DNA of 64,000 nucleotides from Nocardioides sp. QY071 (GTDB lineage Bacteria > Actinomycetota > Actinomycetes > Propionibacteriales > Nocardioidaceae): NCBI RefSeq assembly GCF_029961765.1, contig NZ_CP124681.1:744001-808000 (forward strand), in the 5' to 3' direction. The notes beneath the pieces were generated by a model. The model did no database searches and was not told the origin of the DNA. It saw nothing but the letters and a program-made list of their open reading frames with translations. Below, piece after piece: positions 51,292-60,489 of the stretch. The stretch's first letter is position 1. Each line of letters opens with the position of its first letter. The position numbers and the translations under genes are program-made.

Positions 51292-52250
51292 GCACAGAGT
51301 GGGAGCTCGGCCGCGCGGGCCGCGACGAGCCCGCGCATGCCGGGGTCGCCGACTCCCGGCGGATCGGGGCCGGCATCTTCCTGGTCCTTCTCTCCACGGT
51401 GATCTACGGCATCACGCCGGCCATCGTCACCGCCTCGCGCGGGGACGTCCCGGTGCTCGACATGATCGTCTACCGCTCCGCCGTCGCCGCGCTGCTGTTC
51501 GCGGTGCTCGACCGCCTCCGGCGGTCGCGACGAGCCGGGCCGAGTCGAGCCGCGGGCCCCAGCAGGCACCGCGGCATCCTGCTCGGGGCGGTCCTGTGGG
51601 GCCCTCAGGTCCTGCTGTTCTACGGCAGCTTCGCCTTCATCGACACCTCGCTGGCCGTCGCGATCAGCTTCGTGTACCCGTCCCTGGTGCTCTTGGCCGG
51701 CCCGCTCGCGGCACGCCGGCGCCCGAGCCCGCTCGACCTGACGCTCAGCCTGCTCGCACTGATCGGGATCGCGGCGCTGCTCCTTCCGGGTGGTGCCGGC
51801 GGCGTTCACGTGGTGGGGGTATGCCTCGCGCTGCTCGCCGCCGTCGGCTACGCCGGGTACGTGCTGGGCGCGGACCGGCTCCTGCAAGGCGCGCGGCCCT
51901 TCGAGCTCGGTGCCCAGATCTCGTTCGGAGCCCTGCTCTGGACCGCGGGCGTGGGCCTCGCGCTGCAGCGCCTCAGCGTGCTGGGCGACCCGCGCGACTG
52001 GCTGCTCGTCGGTGCCAACGCGGTGCTGATGGTGGCCGCGACGAGCTGCTACTACGGAGGGTTGACGCGGCTGGGGTCGGGCCGGGCCTCGCTCCTCGAC
52101 TCGCTCCAACCGGTGGTCGCCCTCGCTGCCGGGAGCATCCTCCTGGGCGAGAGCATGGTGGTGACGCAGGTGCTCGGCGTCGCGCTGGTGGTGGCCTCGG
52201 TCGCCGCGAGCTCCGTCGTCGCGCGCCGCAACGCCGAAGCCCGCCGGTGA
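51288..52250 (+). CDS. EamA/DMT-family transporter, apparent CTG start
   Basis: A 10-helix drug/metabolite transporter with two EamA repeats (first from GIFLVLLSTVIYGITPAIV, second from VGVCLALLAAVGYAGYVLGADR to the SILLGE motif). No ATG, GTG or TTG occurs between the last upstream stop and the first helix except the GTG at 51399, which would remove half of helix 1. A CTG at 51288 overlaps the regulator's TGA (CTGA) with CTGGGG upstream, giving MSTEWELGRAGRDE before the helix. I therefore choose CTG; length 320 aa. It is likely co-translated with the LuxR-type gene. Substrate unknown. Confidence 0.8.
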   Translation: MSTEWELGRAGRDEPAHAGVADSRRIGAGIFLVLLSTVIYGITPAIVTASRGDVPVLDMIVYRSAVAALLFAVLDRLRRSRRAGPSRAAGPSRHRGILLGAVLWGPQVLLFYGSFAFIDTSLAVAISFVYPSLVLLAGPLAARRRPSPLDLTLSLLALIGIAALLLPGGAGGVHVVGVCLALLAAVGYAGYVLGADRLLQGARPFELGAQISFGALLWTAGVGLALQRLSVLGDPRDWLLVGANAVLMVAATSCYYGGLTRLGSGRASLLDSLQPVVALAAGSILLGESMVVTQVLGVALVVASVAASSVVARRNAEARR

Positions 52251-52271
52251 TCTCGTTCACCGGCGGGCTTC
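52236..52271. terminator. Terminator between convergent genes
   Basis: A 15-bp perfect stem GAAGCCCGCCGGTGA / TCACCGGCGGGCTTC with a 6-base loop. It overlaps the last codons of the EamA gene and stands before the convergent RidA-like gene at 52291. Confidence 0.85.
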
Positions 52272-52290
52272 GGGAGGGACGCGCGGACGA

Positions 52291-52695
52291 TCAGCAGTAC
52301 GCCGTCGCGTCGATCTCGACCAAGGCGCCCTCGTGGGCGAGGGCGCTGATCCCGAGCACCACCATCGCGGGCACGCGCAGGCCGGTGGCGGCGACCGCCT
52401 TGCCGAAGCCGCCGAAGACCTCCTCGTCGATCTCGGGGCGGTAGTCGACGATGTAGATGCCGAGCTTGGCGATGTCGCCCACCTGGGCACCGGCAGCCTC
52501 GACGGCGCGGACGACGTTGCGCATCGCCAGCTCCATCTGGCCGGCGTAGTCGCCGCGGTGCTGCAGCTCGTGGTTCTCGTCGAGCGCGATCTGGCCGCCG
52601 ACCTCGACGGTCCTGCTGCCCGAGGCCACGGCGACGTGCACGAACCCCCGCGGCCGGTAGAGCCCTTCGGGCTTCAGGTAGTCGGTCACGGGCAT
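52291..52695 (-). CDS. RidA/YjgF-family enamine/imine deaminase-like protein
   Basis: A 134-aa Rid-family protein: HVAVASGSRTVEVGGQIALDENHEL, DYAGQMELAMRNVVRAVEAAGAQVGDIAKLGIYIVDY, and RVPAMVVLGISALAHEGALVEIDATA. RidA hydrolyses reactive imines and enamines made by PLP or flavin enzymes; the active-site Arg sits in the usual G.....RVPA position in a slightly altered form. It overlaps the saccharopine-dehydrogenase-like gene by 10 bp. The surrounding amine oxidases and imine-reductase-like enzymes make an imine-clearing role credible. Confidence 0.88.
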   Translation of the reverse strand: MPVTDYLKPEGLYRPRGFVHVAVASGSRTVEVGGQIALDENHELQHRGDYAGQMELAMRNVVRAVEAAGAQVGDIAKLGIYIVDYRPEIDEEVFGGFGKAVAATGLRVPAMVVLGISALAHEGALVEIDATAYC

Positions 52696-53846
52696 GGTGC
52701 CACCTCCAGGCGGATGTCGAGCGGGGCGAGCGCGGATCGCTCACCCGCGTACGGGGCGAGTCGGTCGAAGAAGGCGATCGGGTCGATGCAGCCCTCGGGG
52801 CCCAGGACCCCGGTGGTGGTGATCTCGCCGCGTGCCAGCATGCCGACGGCGATCGCCATGGGGATGCACGTGGCCTCGCCCATCTCGCCCTCGGGCATGT
52901 AGTTGGTCGCGACCGTGACCCGGGCCGGCTCCCCGCCCTTGGTTCCCTCGGCGTACGCGAAGACACCGGGGAAGTCGGGGACGGGACCGGCGGCGGGACC
53001 GCGGCGCGACGGGTTCATCACCAGTTCCTTGCTGGCCTCCGGAACCGTGAGCTCGCCGGCCCGGACCCGGTCGCGCACCTGACGCGCAGCATCGATCAGA
53101 CCCGGGCGCGAGAACATGACGTTCAGCGACTCCGTGATCTTGGGGAAGTAGCGGGGCAGCGTGATCGGCTCCGGATGACCACAGGTCCATACGGTGCCGG
53201 GACCGATGCCCGGGTAGTCGAGGACGAGCTCCTCGAGAGCATCGGCGGACTGGAACTCGCCGTCGCGCCAGATCCGGATCGGCTCGGCCAGGTTGTGGAT
53301 CCAGTGGTCGATCGCCGCCGCCGGCCGCACGTCCGCCGGGTTCTCCGGCGGCCGGGGGATCCCCGACCCGCCGCGCCACGCCGTGTACAGCTTGTCGACG
53401 GTGTCGAGCTGGTCGTGGGCGACAGCAGCCAGCAGGTTCGAGAGTCCCGGCGAGGCGCCGATGCCGATGATCGCCGTCACGCCCCGGGCCCGCGCGTCGT
53501 CGTCGAGCTCGAGCATGTCGATCGTCGGCTCCCAGTCGTCGGCGATGTCGACGTAGTGCTTGCCCGCCTCGAGGGCCGCCTCCAGGACCGGGCGGCCGTA
53601 GAGGTAGAAGGGGCCGACCGTGTTGAGCACCGCGTCGGCGTCGCCGATGGCGGAGACCAGGGCGCCGCGGTCGGTGATGTCGAGGGCCATGGCGCTCGCC
53701 TTGGCGCCGAGCCGGTCGGCGAGGGCCTCGGCCCGCGTCTGGTCGCGGTCGGCGATGACCACCGAGGTGATCGCCGGGTCCGTGACGGTCGCGGCGCAGG
53801 CGACACTTCCCATGTCGCCGGCGCCGCCGATGATGATGATGCGCAT
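52686..53846 (-). CDS. Saccharopine dehydrogenase-like oxidoreductase (first of two)
   Basis: A 386-aa protein with an N-terminal Rossmann domain of the saccharopine-dehydrogenase type: IIIGGAGDMGSVACAA, VVIADRDQTRAEALA, VLNTVGPFYLYGRPVLEAALEAGKHYVDIADDW in outline, and GIGASPGLSNLLAA. The C-terminal domain has HPEPITLPRYFP, which also occurs in the paralogue at 61801. The family forms or splits C-N bonds (saccharopine, carboxynorspermidine) by NAD(P) chemistry. It has an RBS-like AAGGAG and starts at ATG 53846, 58 bp after the SDR. Substrate unknown. Confidence 0.83.
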   Translation of the reverse strand: MRIIIIGGAGDMGSVACAATVTDPAITSVVIADRDQTRAEALADRLGAKASAMALDITDRGALVSAIGDADAVLNTVGPFYLYGRPVLEAALEAGKHYVDIADDWEPTIDMLELDDDARARGVTAIIGIGASPGLSNLLAAVAHDQLDTVDKLYTAWRGGSGIPRPPENPADVRPAAAIDHWIHNLAEPIRIWRDGEFQSADALEELVLDYPGIGPGTVWTCGHPEPITLPRYFPKITESLNVMFSRPGLIDAARQVRDRVRAGELTVPEASKELVMNPSRRGPAAGPVPDFPGVFAYAEGTKGGEPARVTVATNYMPEGEMGEATCIPMAIAVGMLARGEITTTGVLGPEGCIDPIAFFDRLAPYAGERSALAPLDIRLEVAPCP

Positions 53847-53904
53847 GTCTACTCCTTGAGGTGCGCTCGCCGGACGTGGGTCCGGCCGGTCGTGGGACGC
53901 AGGT

Positions 53905-54690
53905 TCACTGCGCGGTGTAGCCGCCGTCGACGATGAGGGCCTGGCCGGTCATGAAGTCGGAGGCCGCGGAGGCCAGGAAGACGGCCGGGCCGACCATCTC
54001 CTCGGGCTGGGCCCAGCGGCCCAGGGGCGTCATCCGGCGCAGGTACTTCGCTGCCGCCTCGTCGGCCATCGCGCGCGCCAGCATCTCGGTGTCCACGAAG
54101 CCGGGGCACAGCGCGTTGACCTGGATGTCCTTGCGGGCCCACTCGAGGGCCAGCGCCTTCGTCATGCCCATGACGGCGTGCTTGGAGGTGATGTAGGCGA
54201 GTTCCTCCCGGCTGCCCACGTGGCCGAACATCGAGGCGACGTTGACGACCTTGCCGCCGCCGTCCCTGAGGAAGGGGGAGGCGGCCTGGCAGAGGAGGAA
54301 GGTCGATCGGACGTTGAGGTCGATCACCTTGTCCCACTCCTCCGCGGTCGTGTCGTCGATCCCCTGCTCGTTGTCGTAGCCCGCGTTGTTGACCAGGACG
54401 TCCAGGCCTCCGAGCAGGTCGACGGCGCGCTCGACGACCTGGGCAGGACCGTCGCTCGCGCCCCGGAGGTCTCCGGTCAGGGGGTGCACCGCGCCGGGGG
54501 AGTCGGCGGCCAGCCGGCTCGTCTCCTCGAGGTCCCCGGCGGACCGGGCGACAGCGACCACCTGGGCTCCACGAGCAGCGAAGCCCAACGTGATGGCCCG
54601 GCCGATGCCGCGGCTCGCGCCGGTCACGATGGTGCGCCGTCCGGTCAGGTCGAATGTGTCGGCGCGGCTGGCCGTCTCAGTGAGTGTCAT
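53905..54690 (-). CDS. Short-chain dehydrogenase/reductase
   Basis: A 261-aa SDR: TGASRGIGRAITLGF, VAVARSAGDLEE (Arg, NADPH-type), VLVNNAGYDNEQGI, catalytic Ser in NVASMFG, YITSKHAVMG (YxxxK), and FMTGQALIVDGGYTAQ. It heads the reverse operon SDR - saccharopine-dehydrogenase-like - RidA, divergent from the acyl-CoA ligase gene. The 166-bp gap upstream does not contain a copy of the 21-bp operator. It probably oxidises or reduces a hydroxyl/keto group of a pathway intermediate. Confidence 0.88.
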   Translation of the reverse strand: MTLTETASRADTFDLTGRRTIVTGASRGIGRAITLGFAARGAQVVAVARSAGDLEETSRLAADSPGAVHPLTGDLRGASDGPAQVVERAVDLLGGLDVLVNNAGYDNEQGIDDTTAEEWDKVIDLNVRSTFLLCQAASPFLRDGGGKVVNVASMFGHVGSREELAYITSKHAVMGMTKALALEWARKDIQVNALCPGFVDTEMLARAMADEAAAKYLRRMTPLGRWAQPEEMVGPAVFLASAASDFMTGQALIVDGGYTAQ

Positions 54691-54856
54691 GCACGGAAGG
54701 GTTCGGCGACTGCGCCGCGCCAGGGGCGTCGGGACGGCGAATCATGCCCACCTGGGGGAGATCGGGCGCCGTCCTCGATCGCCGACCTCCCCTGAACGGG
54801 CATTTTTTCTGGGCGTCGGTGTGGAATCGATCACCTCGAGTGGTCACCATCGGAGG

Positions 54857-56446
54857 GTGACGACTGACTTCGACCCCTCCCGCACGCCCGCCCTCGAGCT
54901 CGTGGCTGCTGCGGCGGACGCACCGGACCTTCCCTTCGTCTCGATCGACGGTGAGGAGGCGACGTACGGCGAGGCGTGGACCGCGGTCAGCGAGACGGCT
55001 CGCGGCCTCCGCGCCGTCGGCGTGAACCCCGGAGAACGCGTCATCCTCCTCATCCCCAACCGGCTCGAGGCGGTCTGGGCGTGGTTCGGCGTGCAGGCCG
55101 CCGGCGCGATCGACGCGCCGATCTCGGTCGAGGCACCGGGCGCGTTCCTGCAGTACCTCGCCGACGACCTCGGCCCGACCGCGGTGATCGGGACCGCTCC
55201 GCTGCTGCGCCGGCTCGCGGAGGTCGTGTCGACCCCACCGGCCCTCGCCGTCGTGGTGGGGGAGGCGCTCGACGACGAGCCCTTCGGCTCCACCACCCGC
55301 TACCTGTCCTTCGACGAGCTGCGCGCGCTCGGGGCCGCGACGGACGAGACGCTCGACCTGCCGCCAGCGTCGGCCATCGGCACGATCATGTACTCGTCGG
55401 GGACGACCGGCCCCTCCAAGGGCGTGATGCTCTCCCAGGGCTACTACGCGACGCTGTCCGCGGTGCACACCGGGTTGTTCGACATCCGTGCCGGCGCGTC
55501 GACGTACTGCGTCCAGCCGTTGTGCCACATCGACGCGCGCTCCGCGCTCGTCAACTCGCTGCACCTGCGCGGTCGGCTCTTCCTCGGCACCCGGTTCAGC
55601 GCGTCGCGGTTCTGGGACGAGGTCGAGGAGCACGACGCCGACGTCTTCTTCTACGTCGGCACGATGATCCACCTGCTCCACAAGCAGCCGCCGCGGCCGC
55701 TGGGGCCGACGAGCCGCCGTCGCATCGGGCTCGGGTCCTCGACACCGGCCAGCATCCAGCGCGAGTTCGAGGCCCGGTTCGACTGCGATCTCTACGAGGG
55801 GTACGGCATGACCGAGTTCGGCGTGATCCTGGCCCAACAGCCGGGCGAGACCGAGATCGGTCACGTCGGGACGCCGCCGGAGTGGGTGGAGGTGCAGGTC
55901 GTCGACCAGGACGACCTGCCGGTGCCCGACGGCACGCCGGGCCAGCTGCTCGCGCGACCGCGTCGCCCACATCTGCACATGCTCGGGTACTGGAACAAGC
56001 CGGAGGCGACGCTCGAGGCGTGGCGTGGCCTGTGGTTCCACACCGGCGATGTGGTGGTCCGGCGTGCCGACGGGCGCTTCGAGTACGTCGGGCGGACCAA
56101 GGACTCCATCCGGCGCCGGGGTGAGAACGTCTCGGCCTGGGAGGTCGAGCAGGCCGCGTCACGTCACGAGCTGGTCCTCGAGGCGGCCGCGATCGGTGTC
56201 CCGTCCGACGTCGGCGAGGAGGACATCGCACTGCTGGTGGTGGCGTCCGCCGCCGGCCGTCCGGACCCGGCGCAGCTGCGCGCCTTCATGGCCCGCGACC
56301 TGCCGCGCTACGCGCTCCCGCGCTACGTCGAGTTCGTCGAGGAGCTGCCGAAGACGCCGTCGGAGCGGATCGCCAAGGGCCTGGTCCGCGAGCGCGGCCT
56401 GACCGCGCAGGCGTGGGACGTGGAGGCGGTGCCGGCCGGCGCCTGA
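54857..56446 (+). CDS. AMP-binding acyl-CoA ligase
   Basis: A 529-aa ANL ligase: MYSSGTTGPSKGVMLSQ (P-loop), YEGYGMTEFG, LWFHTGDVV, VGRTKDSIRRRGENVSAWEVE (hinge Arg/Asp) and the adenylation Lys in KTPSERIAKG. The GENVSAWEVE form resembles crotonobetaine/carnitine-CoA ligases (CaiC), which act on trimethylamino acids, and this fits the amine context. Start: GTG 54857 is preferred for the natural N-terminus although GGAGG abuts it; GTG 54821 is an in-frame alternative. It leads the forward group of amine oxidase genes. Confidence 0.88.
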   Translation: MTTDFDPSRTPALELVAAAADAPDLPFVSIDGEEATYGEAWTAVSETARGLRAVGVNPGERVILLIPNRLEAVWAWFGVQAAGAIDAPISVEAPGAFLQYLADDLGPTAVIGTAPLLRRLAEVVSTPPALAVVVGEALDDEPFGSTTRYLSFDELRALGAATDETLDLPPASAIGTIMYSSGTTGPSKGVMLSQGYYATLSAVHTGLFDIRAGASTYCVQPLCHIDARSALVNSLHLRGRLFLGTRFSASRFWDEVEEHDADVFFYVGTMIHLLHKQPPRPLGPTSRRRIGLGSSTPASIQREFEARFDCDLYEGYGMTEFGVILAQQPGETEIGHVGTPPEWVEVQVVDQDDLPVPDGTPGQLLARPRRPHLHMLGYWNKPEATLEAWRGLWFHTGDVVVRRADGRFEYVGRTKDSIRRRGENVSAWEVEQAASRHELVLEAAAIGVPSDVGEEDIALLVVASAAGRPDPAQLRAFMARDLPRYALPRYVEFVEELPKTPSERIAKGLVRERGLTAQAWDVEAVPAGA

Positions 56447-56574
56447 CGCCGTTGCCGCACCAGATCCCCCAGTCGGGCGCAAAGTTCCGGCGATCCGGGC
56501 CCGTCGCGGCGATGGACAGCACGATGTGCAACGCCCGCAGCGCGCGGACGTGGAGCGAACTCAAGGAGAGCGGC

Positions 56575-57897
56575 TTGCGCAACTTGGACACGGGACCGAC
56601 GATCGTGATCGGAGCCGGGCTCGCCGGACTGACGGCAGCGTGGAAGCTCGTGCAGGAGGGCCGCGAGGTCGTCGTGCTCGAGGCCGAGAACCGCCTCGGC
56701 GGGAGGGCCTACTCGGCCCTCGAGGGCTGGAGCGCCGACCAGTACACCGACTACGGCGGCGAGCTGATCGACAACGACTACCGGGCGCTCACCACGCTGT
56801 GTGACCAGCTCGGCGTACAGCTCACGGAGCCGATCGCCTACGCGCTCCCCGAGGACGACGACCTGTCCACGGTGGAGGGCTACCTCCGCGTCGGCACCTT
56901 CGTGGTCGACGGCGAGCTGCTCGACCGGCCGGCGTGCCTCGAGGCCGCTCGCCGGATCCGGGCCGCGGCCGAGGCCCACCCGCCGGCCCAGCAGGAGATC
57001 GTCGAGCAGTGGATCCGCCGCGCCCGGCTCGAGCGTCGAGAGGCGGGTGTCGTGCGGTCCGTGGCCCGGATGCTGTGCCAGCTCGACCCCTGGGACTGCG
57101 ACGTCCACTTCGTGTTCGGCAAGGCCAGCCAGGGCTTCCGCCGCATCGTCGGCGGCACCCAGCAGCTGGCTCTCAAGCTCGCCGAGGGGCTCGACGTCCG
57201 CCTCGGTGACCCGGTGGTCCGGGTGCGCCGGCAGGGCGGGGTCACGGTCGAGACCGAGAGCGGCGCGACCTACGAAGGCAGCCGAGTGGTCTGTGCGACC
57301 GGCCCGTTCGCCATGGTCCAGATCGGGTTCGACCCGCCGATGCCCGAGGAGAAGACGTCGAGCGTGCAGTCCCTCCTGCCCGCCATGGGCGGCAAGGTGA
57401 TGGCGCAGTACGCCGAGGGCGACGCGATCCGCGACCGATTCCGTGAGGTCGTCTACACCGACGGCCCGTTCAACGCGTGCTGGGTGACCATGCACGAGTC
57501 GACGAGCGGCCCTGCGATCGTGACCGCGTTCGTGACCGGCGAGGCCCGCCACCTGCTCGGTGACGAGGCCGCATCCCTCGACCGGCTCGACGAGCTGGTG
57601 GCGCAGGTGACCGGCGCGCCGGTCACCCGGATCCGCGGCGAGGTGAAGAACTGGTGGGCCGACCCCGTCGCGATGGGGATCACGGTGACCCCGTTCGACC
57701 CGGAGCGCCCGGCGATCGCCGGCACGCTCGCGGCCATGGAGCGGCGTACGCACCTGGCCGGCGACTACACCGAGGCCGGCATGGCCGGAACCCTCGAGGC
57801 CGCGGTGCGCTCGGGTCTGCGCGCCGCCGACGAGGTGCTCCGCACACCGCAGCGCTTCCACATCGACGACATCAACGAGAGGCTGGCCCGGGCATGA
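56575..57897 (+). CDS. Flavin amine oxidase (tandem copy 1)
   Basis: A 440-aa flavin amine oxidase: IVIGAGLAGLTAAWKLVQEG, RLGGRAYSALEGW, YGGELIDNDYRALTTL, and the C-terminal HLAGDYTEAGMAGTLEAAVRSG. A TTG start at 56575 is chosen because AAGGAG lies exactly 6 bp upstream and the dinucleotide fold begins eight residues later; ATG 56512 would add 21 residues without a ribosome site. It overlaps the next oxidase gene (ATGA). The two are only distantly alike, so they may handle successive substrates or form a heteromer. Confidence 0.87.
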   Translation: MRNLDTGPTIVIGAGLAGLTAAWKLVQEGREVVVLEAENRLGGRAYSALEGWSADQYTDYGGELIDNDYRALTTLCDQLGVQLTEPIAYALPEDDDLSTVEGYLRVGTFVVDGELLDRPACLEAARRIRAAAEAHPPAQQEIVEQWIRRARLERREAGVVRSVARMLCQLDPWDCDVHFVFGKASQGFRRIVGGTQQLALKLAEGLDVRLGDPVVRVRRQGGVTVETESGATYEGSRVVCATGPFAMVQIGFDPPMPEEKTSSVQSLLPAMGGKVMAQYAEGDAIRDRFREVVYTDGPFNACWVTMHESTSGPAIVTAFVTGEARHLLGDEAASLDRLDELVAQVTGAPVTRIRGEVKNWWADPVAMGITVTPFDPERPAIAGTLAAMERRTHLAGDYTEAGMAGTLEAAVRSGLRAADEVLRTPQRFHIDDINERLARA

Positions 57898-59162
57898 GCA
57901 CGGTGGTCATCGGTGCCGGGCTGGCCGGCACCTTCGCAGCACGAGCGCTTTCCGACGCCGGCGAGGACGTCGTCGTCCTCGAGGCGACGCCCCACCTGGG
58001 CGGACGCACCCGCTCCAACCGCGAGGTGCTCCGACACGGTCAGGTCGCCGACCTCGGCGGCTCCTTCCTCGACATCGGCCAGGACCTGCTCCTGGAGTTC
58101 TGCGTCGAGAACGGGATCACCCTCAAGCCCGAGATCCGGATGTTCCCCAAGGGCCCGGACGCCCGCTACAGCGGGGCGTCGATCCTGCTCGGGCACGTGG
58201 TGATCGACGAGAAGCGGGTCGAGGACGACGTCCGCGCGGCCCTCGCCCGCGAGGTGCAGGACGCCCTGGACTCCGTACCCCCGGGGGAGAAGGAGACCCT
58301 CAAGGCGTGGGTACGGCGCGCCGGGCTCTCGCGCGACGCCGCCGACGCCTATGTCATGCAGGGCGCGTTCAACCCCACCGCGCGCTCGGAGCTGGTCTCG
58401 TCCTGGCACGTCCACCCCGGCGACATCGGCCGGATCTGCTGGATCCTCACCGACGGCACCGACACGATGGCGCGCGTCGCCGCCGACGGCATCGACGTCC
58501 GGCTGGACACGCCGGTGCGGCTCGTCGAGCGGGTCGGCCGCGGCTACCGGGTGCACACCGACGCCGACGTACTGACCTGTGACAACGTCGTGGTGAGCTC
58601 GTCGGTCCAGGCCACGCGCCGGATCGGGTTCGACCCCGTCCTCCCGTCGTGGAAGATGGCCGCCCTGCTGGGCACCCCGCTGTCCCAGGGCGGGAAGGCC
58701 GTCGGCCAGTACCGCGACGGTGCCGCCATCGCCGCGGCCGCGGGGCCGAGCACGATGACGAACGGGCCCGTGAGCATGTTCTGGCTCAAGCAGGGCCCGG
58801 AGGACACGATCATCGCGATGGGCACCATGGCCGACCTCGGCGACGGGATGCTCGACGACGAGGAGGCGACGCTCGTCTCCCTCGACCGCCACATCGAGGC
58901 GATGACCGGAAGGACTGCGGAGCGGATCGCCGGCATCGTGCAGAACTGGACGACCGAGGAGTTCGTCGGCGGCGTGGTCAACCTCGGCACGGGCGGCTTC
59001 GCCCGCCGTGCCGCACTGGGCGCTCCGGTCGGCGGCATCCACTTCGCCGGCGAGGCGACCGGGGAGTGGCCCAGCGCCATGGAGGGTGCCGCTCGCTCGG
59101 GCCTGCGGGTCGCCGCGGAGATCCTCCAGAAGCGACGGGCGCACGGGAACGGCGCCGCGTGA
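57894..59162 (+). CDS. Flavin amine oxidase (tandem copy 2)
   Basis: A 422-aa flavin amine oxidase beginning directly with the FAD strand (MSTVVIGAGLAGTFAARAL), RxGGR as HLGGRTRS, DLGGSFLDIGQDLLLEF, and the C-terminal HFAGEATGEWPSAMEGAARSG. It overlaps the preceding oxidase by 4 bp and its stop overlaps the start of the DAPDH-like gene (GTGA), giving a coupled triplet: oxidase, oxidase, amine dehydrogenase-like. An imine or carbonyl product is expected. The substrate is not identifiable. Confidence 0.88.
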   Translation: MSTVVIGAGLAGTFAARALSDAGEDVVVLEATPHLGGRTRSNREVLRHGQVADLGGSFLDIGQDLLLEFCVENGITLKPEIRMFPKGPDARYSGASILLGHVVIDEKRVEDDVRAALAREVQDALDSVPPGEKETLKAWVRRAGLSRDAADAYVMQGAFNPTARSELVSSWHVHPGDIGRICWILTDGTDTMARVAADGIDVRLDTPVRLVERVGRGYRVHTDADVLTCDNVVVSSSVQATRRIGFDPVLPSWKMAALLGTPLSQGGKAVGQYRDGAAIAAAAGPSTMTNGPVSMFWLKQGPEDTIIAMGTMADLGDGMLDDEEATLVSLDRHIEAMTGRTAERIAGIVQNWTTEEFVGGVVNLGTGGFARRAALGAPVGGIHFAGEATGEWPSAMEGAARSGLRVAAEILQKRRAHGNGAA

Positions 59163-60157
59163 CCACCCTCGAGGGCGGTCCGGTCCCGGTTGTCGTCCAG
59201 GGCCTCGGCCTCCTCGGGCGCACCGCCGTCGAGCTGTGCGCGGGGACCCCGGGCGTGGAGCTGGTCGCGGTCGTCACCCGTCGTCCGGAGGCCGCCGCCG
59301 GCCTCCCGGACGGCGTGGTCGCGCTCGCCGATCTGGGGGCGGCGGGCCGCGCCTTCCCGGGCGCGCTCGTGCTCAGCACCGTGCACGCCCTGGACGAGGA
59401 GCTGGCCGACGTCCTGGCCGAGGCGGCCCGGGCGGGCCTCGACATCGTGACCAGCTCGGGGCTCTTCCACCCGGCCTCCCAGCTCGGGGACTGCGGCGCC
59501 GCGCTCGACGCGGTCGCTCGCGAGCACGCCGTGCGCATCCTCGCGTCGGGGGTCCAGCCCGGCTTCGTCCTGGACGTCCTGCCCGCGGCCGTGCTCGACC
59601 TGGCACCCGGCTGGACGGCGGTCGACGTCGTCAAGCCCTCCGACGCCCGGTCGTGGCCGGTGTCGACGCGGCACATGCTCGGCATGGGCGAGGCGCCCGA
59701 GGTGGTCGCCTCCTCGGTGCCGTATCCCCTGGCCGCGTCGGCGCACCTGATCGCCCGTGCCGTGGGACGTCCCGTGGTCGAGCTGCGCGAGTCGCGAGTG
59801 GCGGAGACGCTGGACCGGGAGCTCGTCCTCGCCGACGAGTCGATCCCGGCAGGCAAGGCGGTGGGCTTCACCCACGAGTGCGTGGCCGAGCTCGAGGGTG
59901 GGCGAAGGGTCCGGGTCTGCTGGCAGCCGACGCTGGCCGCGACGGACGAGACCGACCTCTCGCTGCGCCTCGAGGCGACCGGGGGAGCCGAGCTCACGAT
60001 GCGCCTCGACGGATCCTTCCGCCGCGATCCCTATCCGGCGACCGCGGCCCGCATGCTGCACACGGCCGTGCGCGGGCGGTCCCTGCCGGCCGGACTGCAC
60101 CTGGCGGTGACCCCGGGACTCGCCTGGGGCGGTCAGCTCGCGAGCGAGGACCGGTAG
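59159..60157 (+). CDS. Diaminopentanoate dehydrogenase-like protein (second copy)
   Basis: A 332-aa protein with the dihydrodipicolinate-reductase-like N-fold: VVVQGLGLLGRTAVELCAGTPGVELVAVVTR in outline, VLSTVHALDEELADVL, and ASGVQPGFVLDVLPAAVLDL, matching the GTGCNPGMLMDTLPIVL region of the copy at 37293. Overall similarity to that copy is low. It probably uses NAD(P) in C-N bond chemistry. The GTG overlaps the oxidase stop; its 3' end overlaps the convergent SnoaL-like gene by 25 bp. Confidence 0.78.
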   Translation: MTTLEGGPVPVVVQGLGLLGRTAVELCAGTPGVELVAVVTRRPEAAAGLPDGVVALADLGAAGRAFPGALVLSTVHALDEELADVLAEAARAGLDIVTSSGLFHPASQLGDCGAALDAVAREHAVRILASGVQPGFVLDVLPAAVLDLAPGWTAVDVVKPSDARSWPVSTRHMLGMGEAPEVVASSVPYPLAASAHLIARAVGRPVVELRESRVAETLDRELVLADESIPAGKAVGFTHECVAELEGGRRVRVCWQPTLAATDETDLSLRLEATGGAELTMRLDGSFRRDPYPATAARMLHTAVRGRSLPAGLHLAVTPGLAWGGQLASEDR

Positions 60158-60489
60158 TCGAAGTAGTCACGCTGCTCCACCAGGACGGTGCCGCGCACGG
60201 TCACGAACGTGGCGCCGCGCAGCAGGTGCCGTCCTCCTGCGGACGCGCTGTGCTGGACCCACTCGATGCACGCCGTGGACTCGTCCTCGACCACGTGCTC
60301 GAGCCTCACGGTGAGGTCGTCCAGCTGCCGCCCGATCGAGGCGAGGTACGGCGCCACCGCGGCCCCGGCGAGCGCGCCGGACAACGGATCCCAGTACCTG
60401 CTCTCCTCCGAGTAGAAGGCCGCGACGGCCACCTCGTCCCCCGACGCCATCGCCGTCATCGCGGCGAGGAAGGTCTGTGACGGCGTCAT
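60133..60489 (-). CDS. SnoaL/NTF2-like protein
   Basis: A 118-aa NTF2-fold protein: FLAAMTAMASGDEVAVAAFYSEESRYWDPLSGAL and a C-terminal beta sheet with GATFVTVRGTVLVEQRDYFD, the usual SnoaL-like pattern (D-x(5)-DPL). It may be an isomerase, hydratase or cyclase, or a binding protein. It follows the imine-reductase-like gene with an ATGA overlap and is the last gene of a reverse operon. Confidence 0.8.
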   Translation of the reverse strand: MTPSQTFLAAMTAMASGDEVAVAAFYSEESRYWDPLSGALAGAAVAPYLASIGRQLDDLTVRLEHVVEDESTACIEWVQHSASAGGRHLLRGATFVTVRGTVLVEQRDYFDYRSSLAS

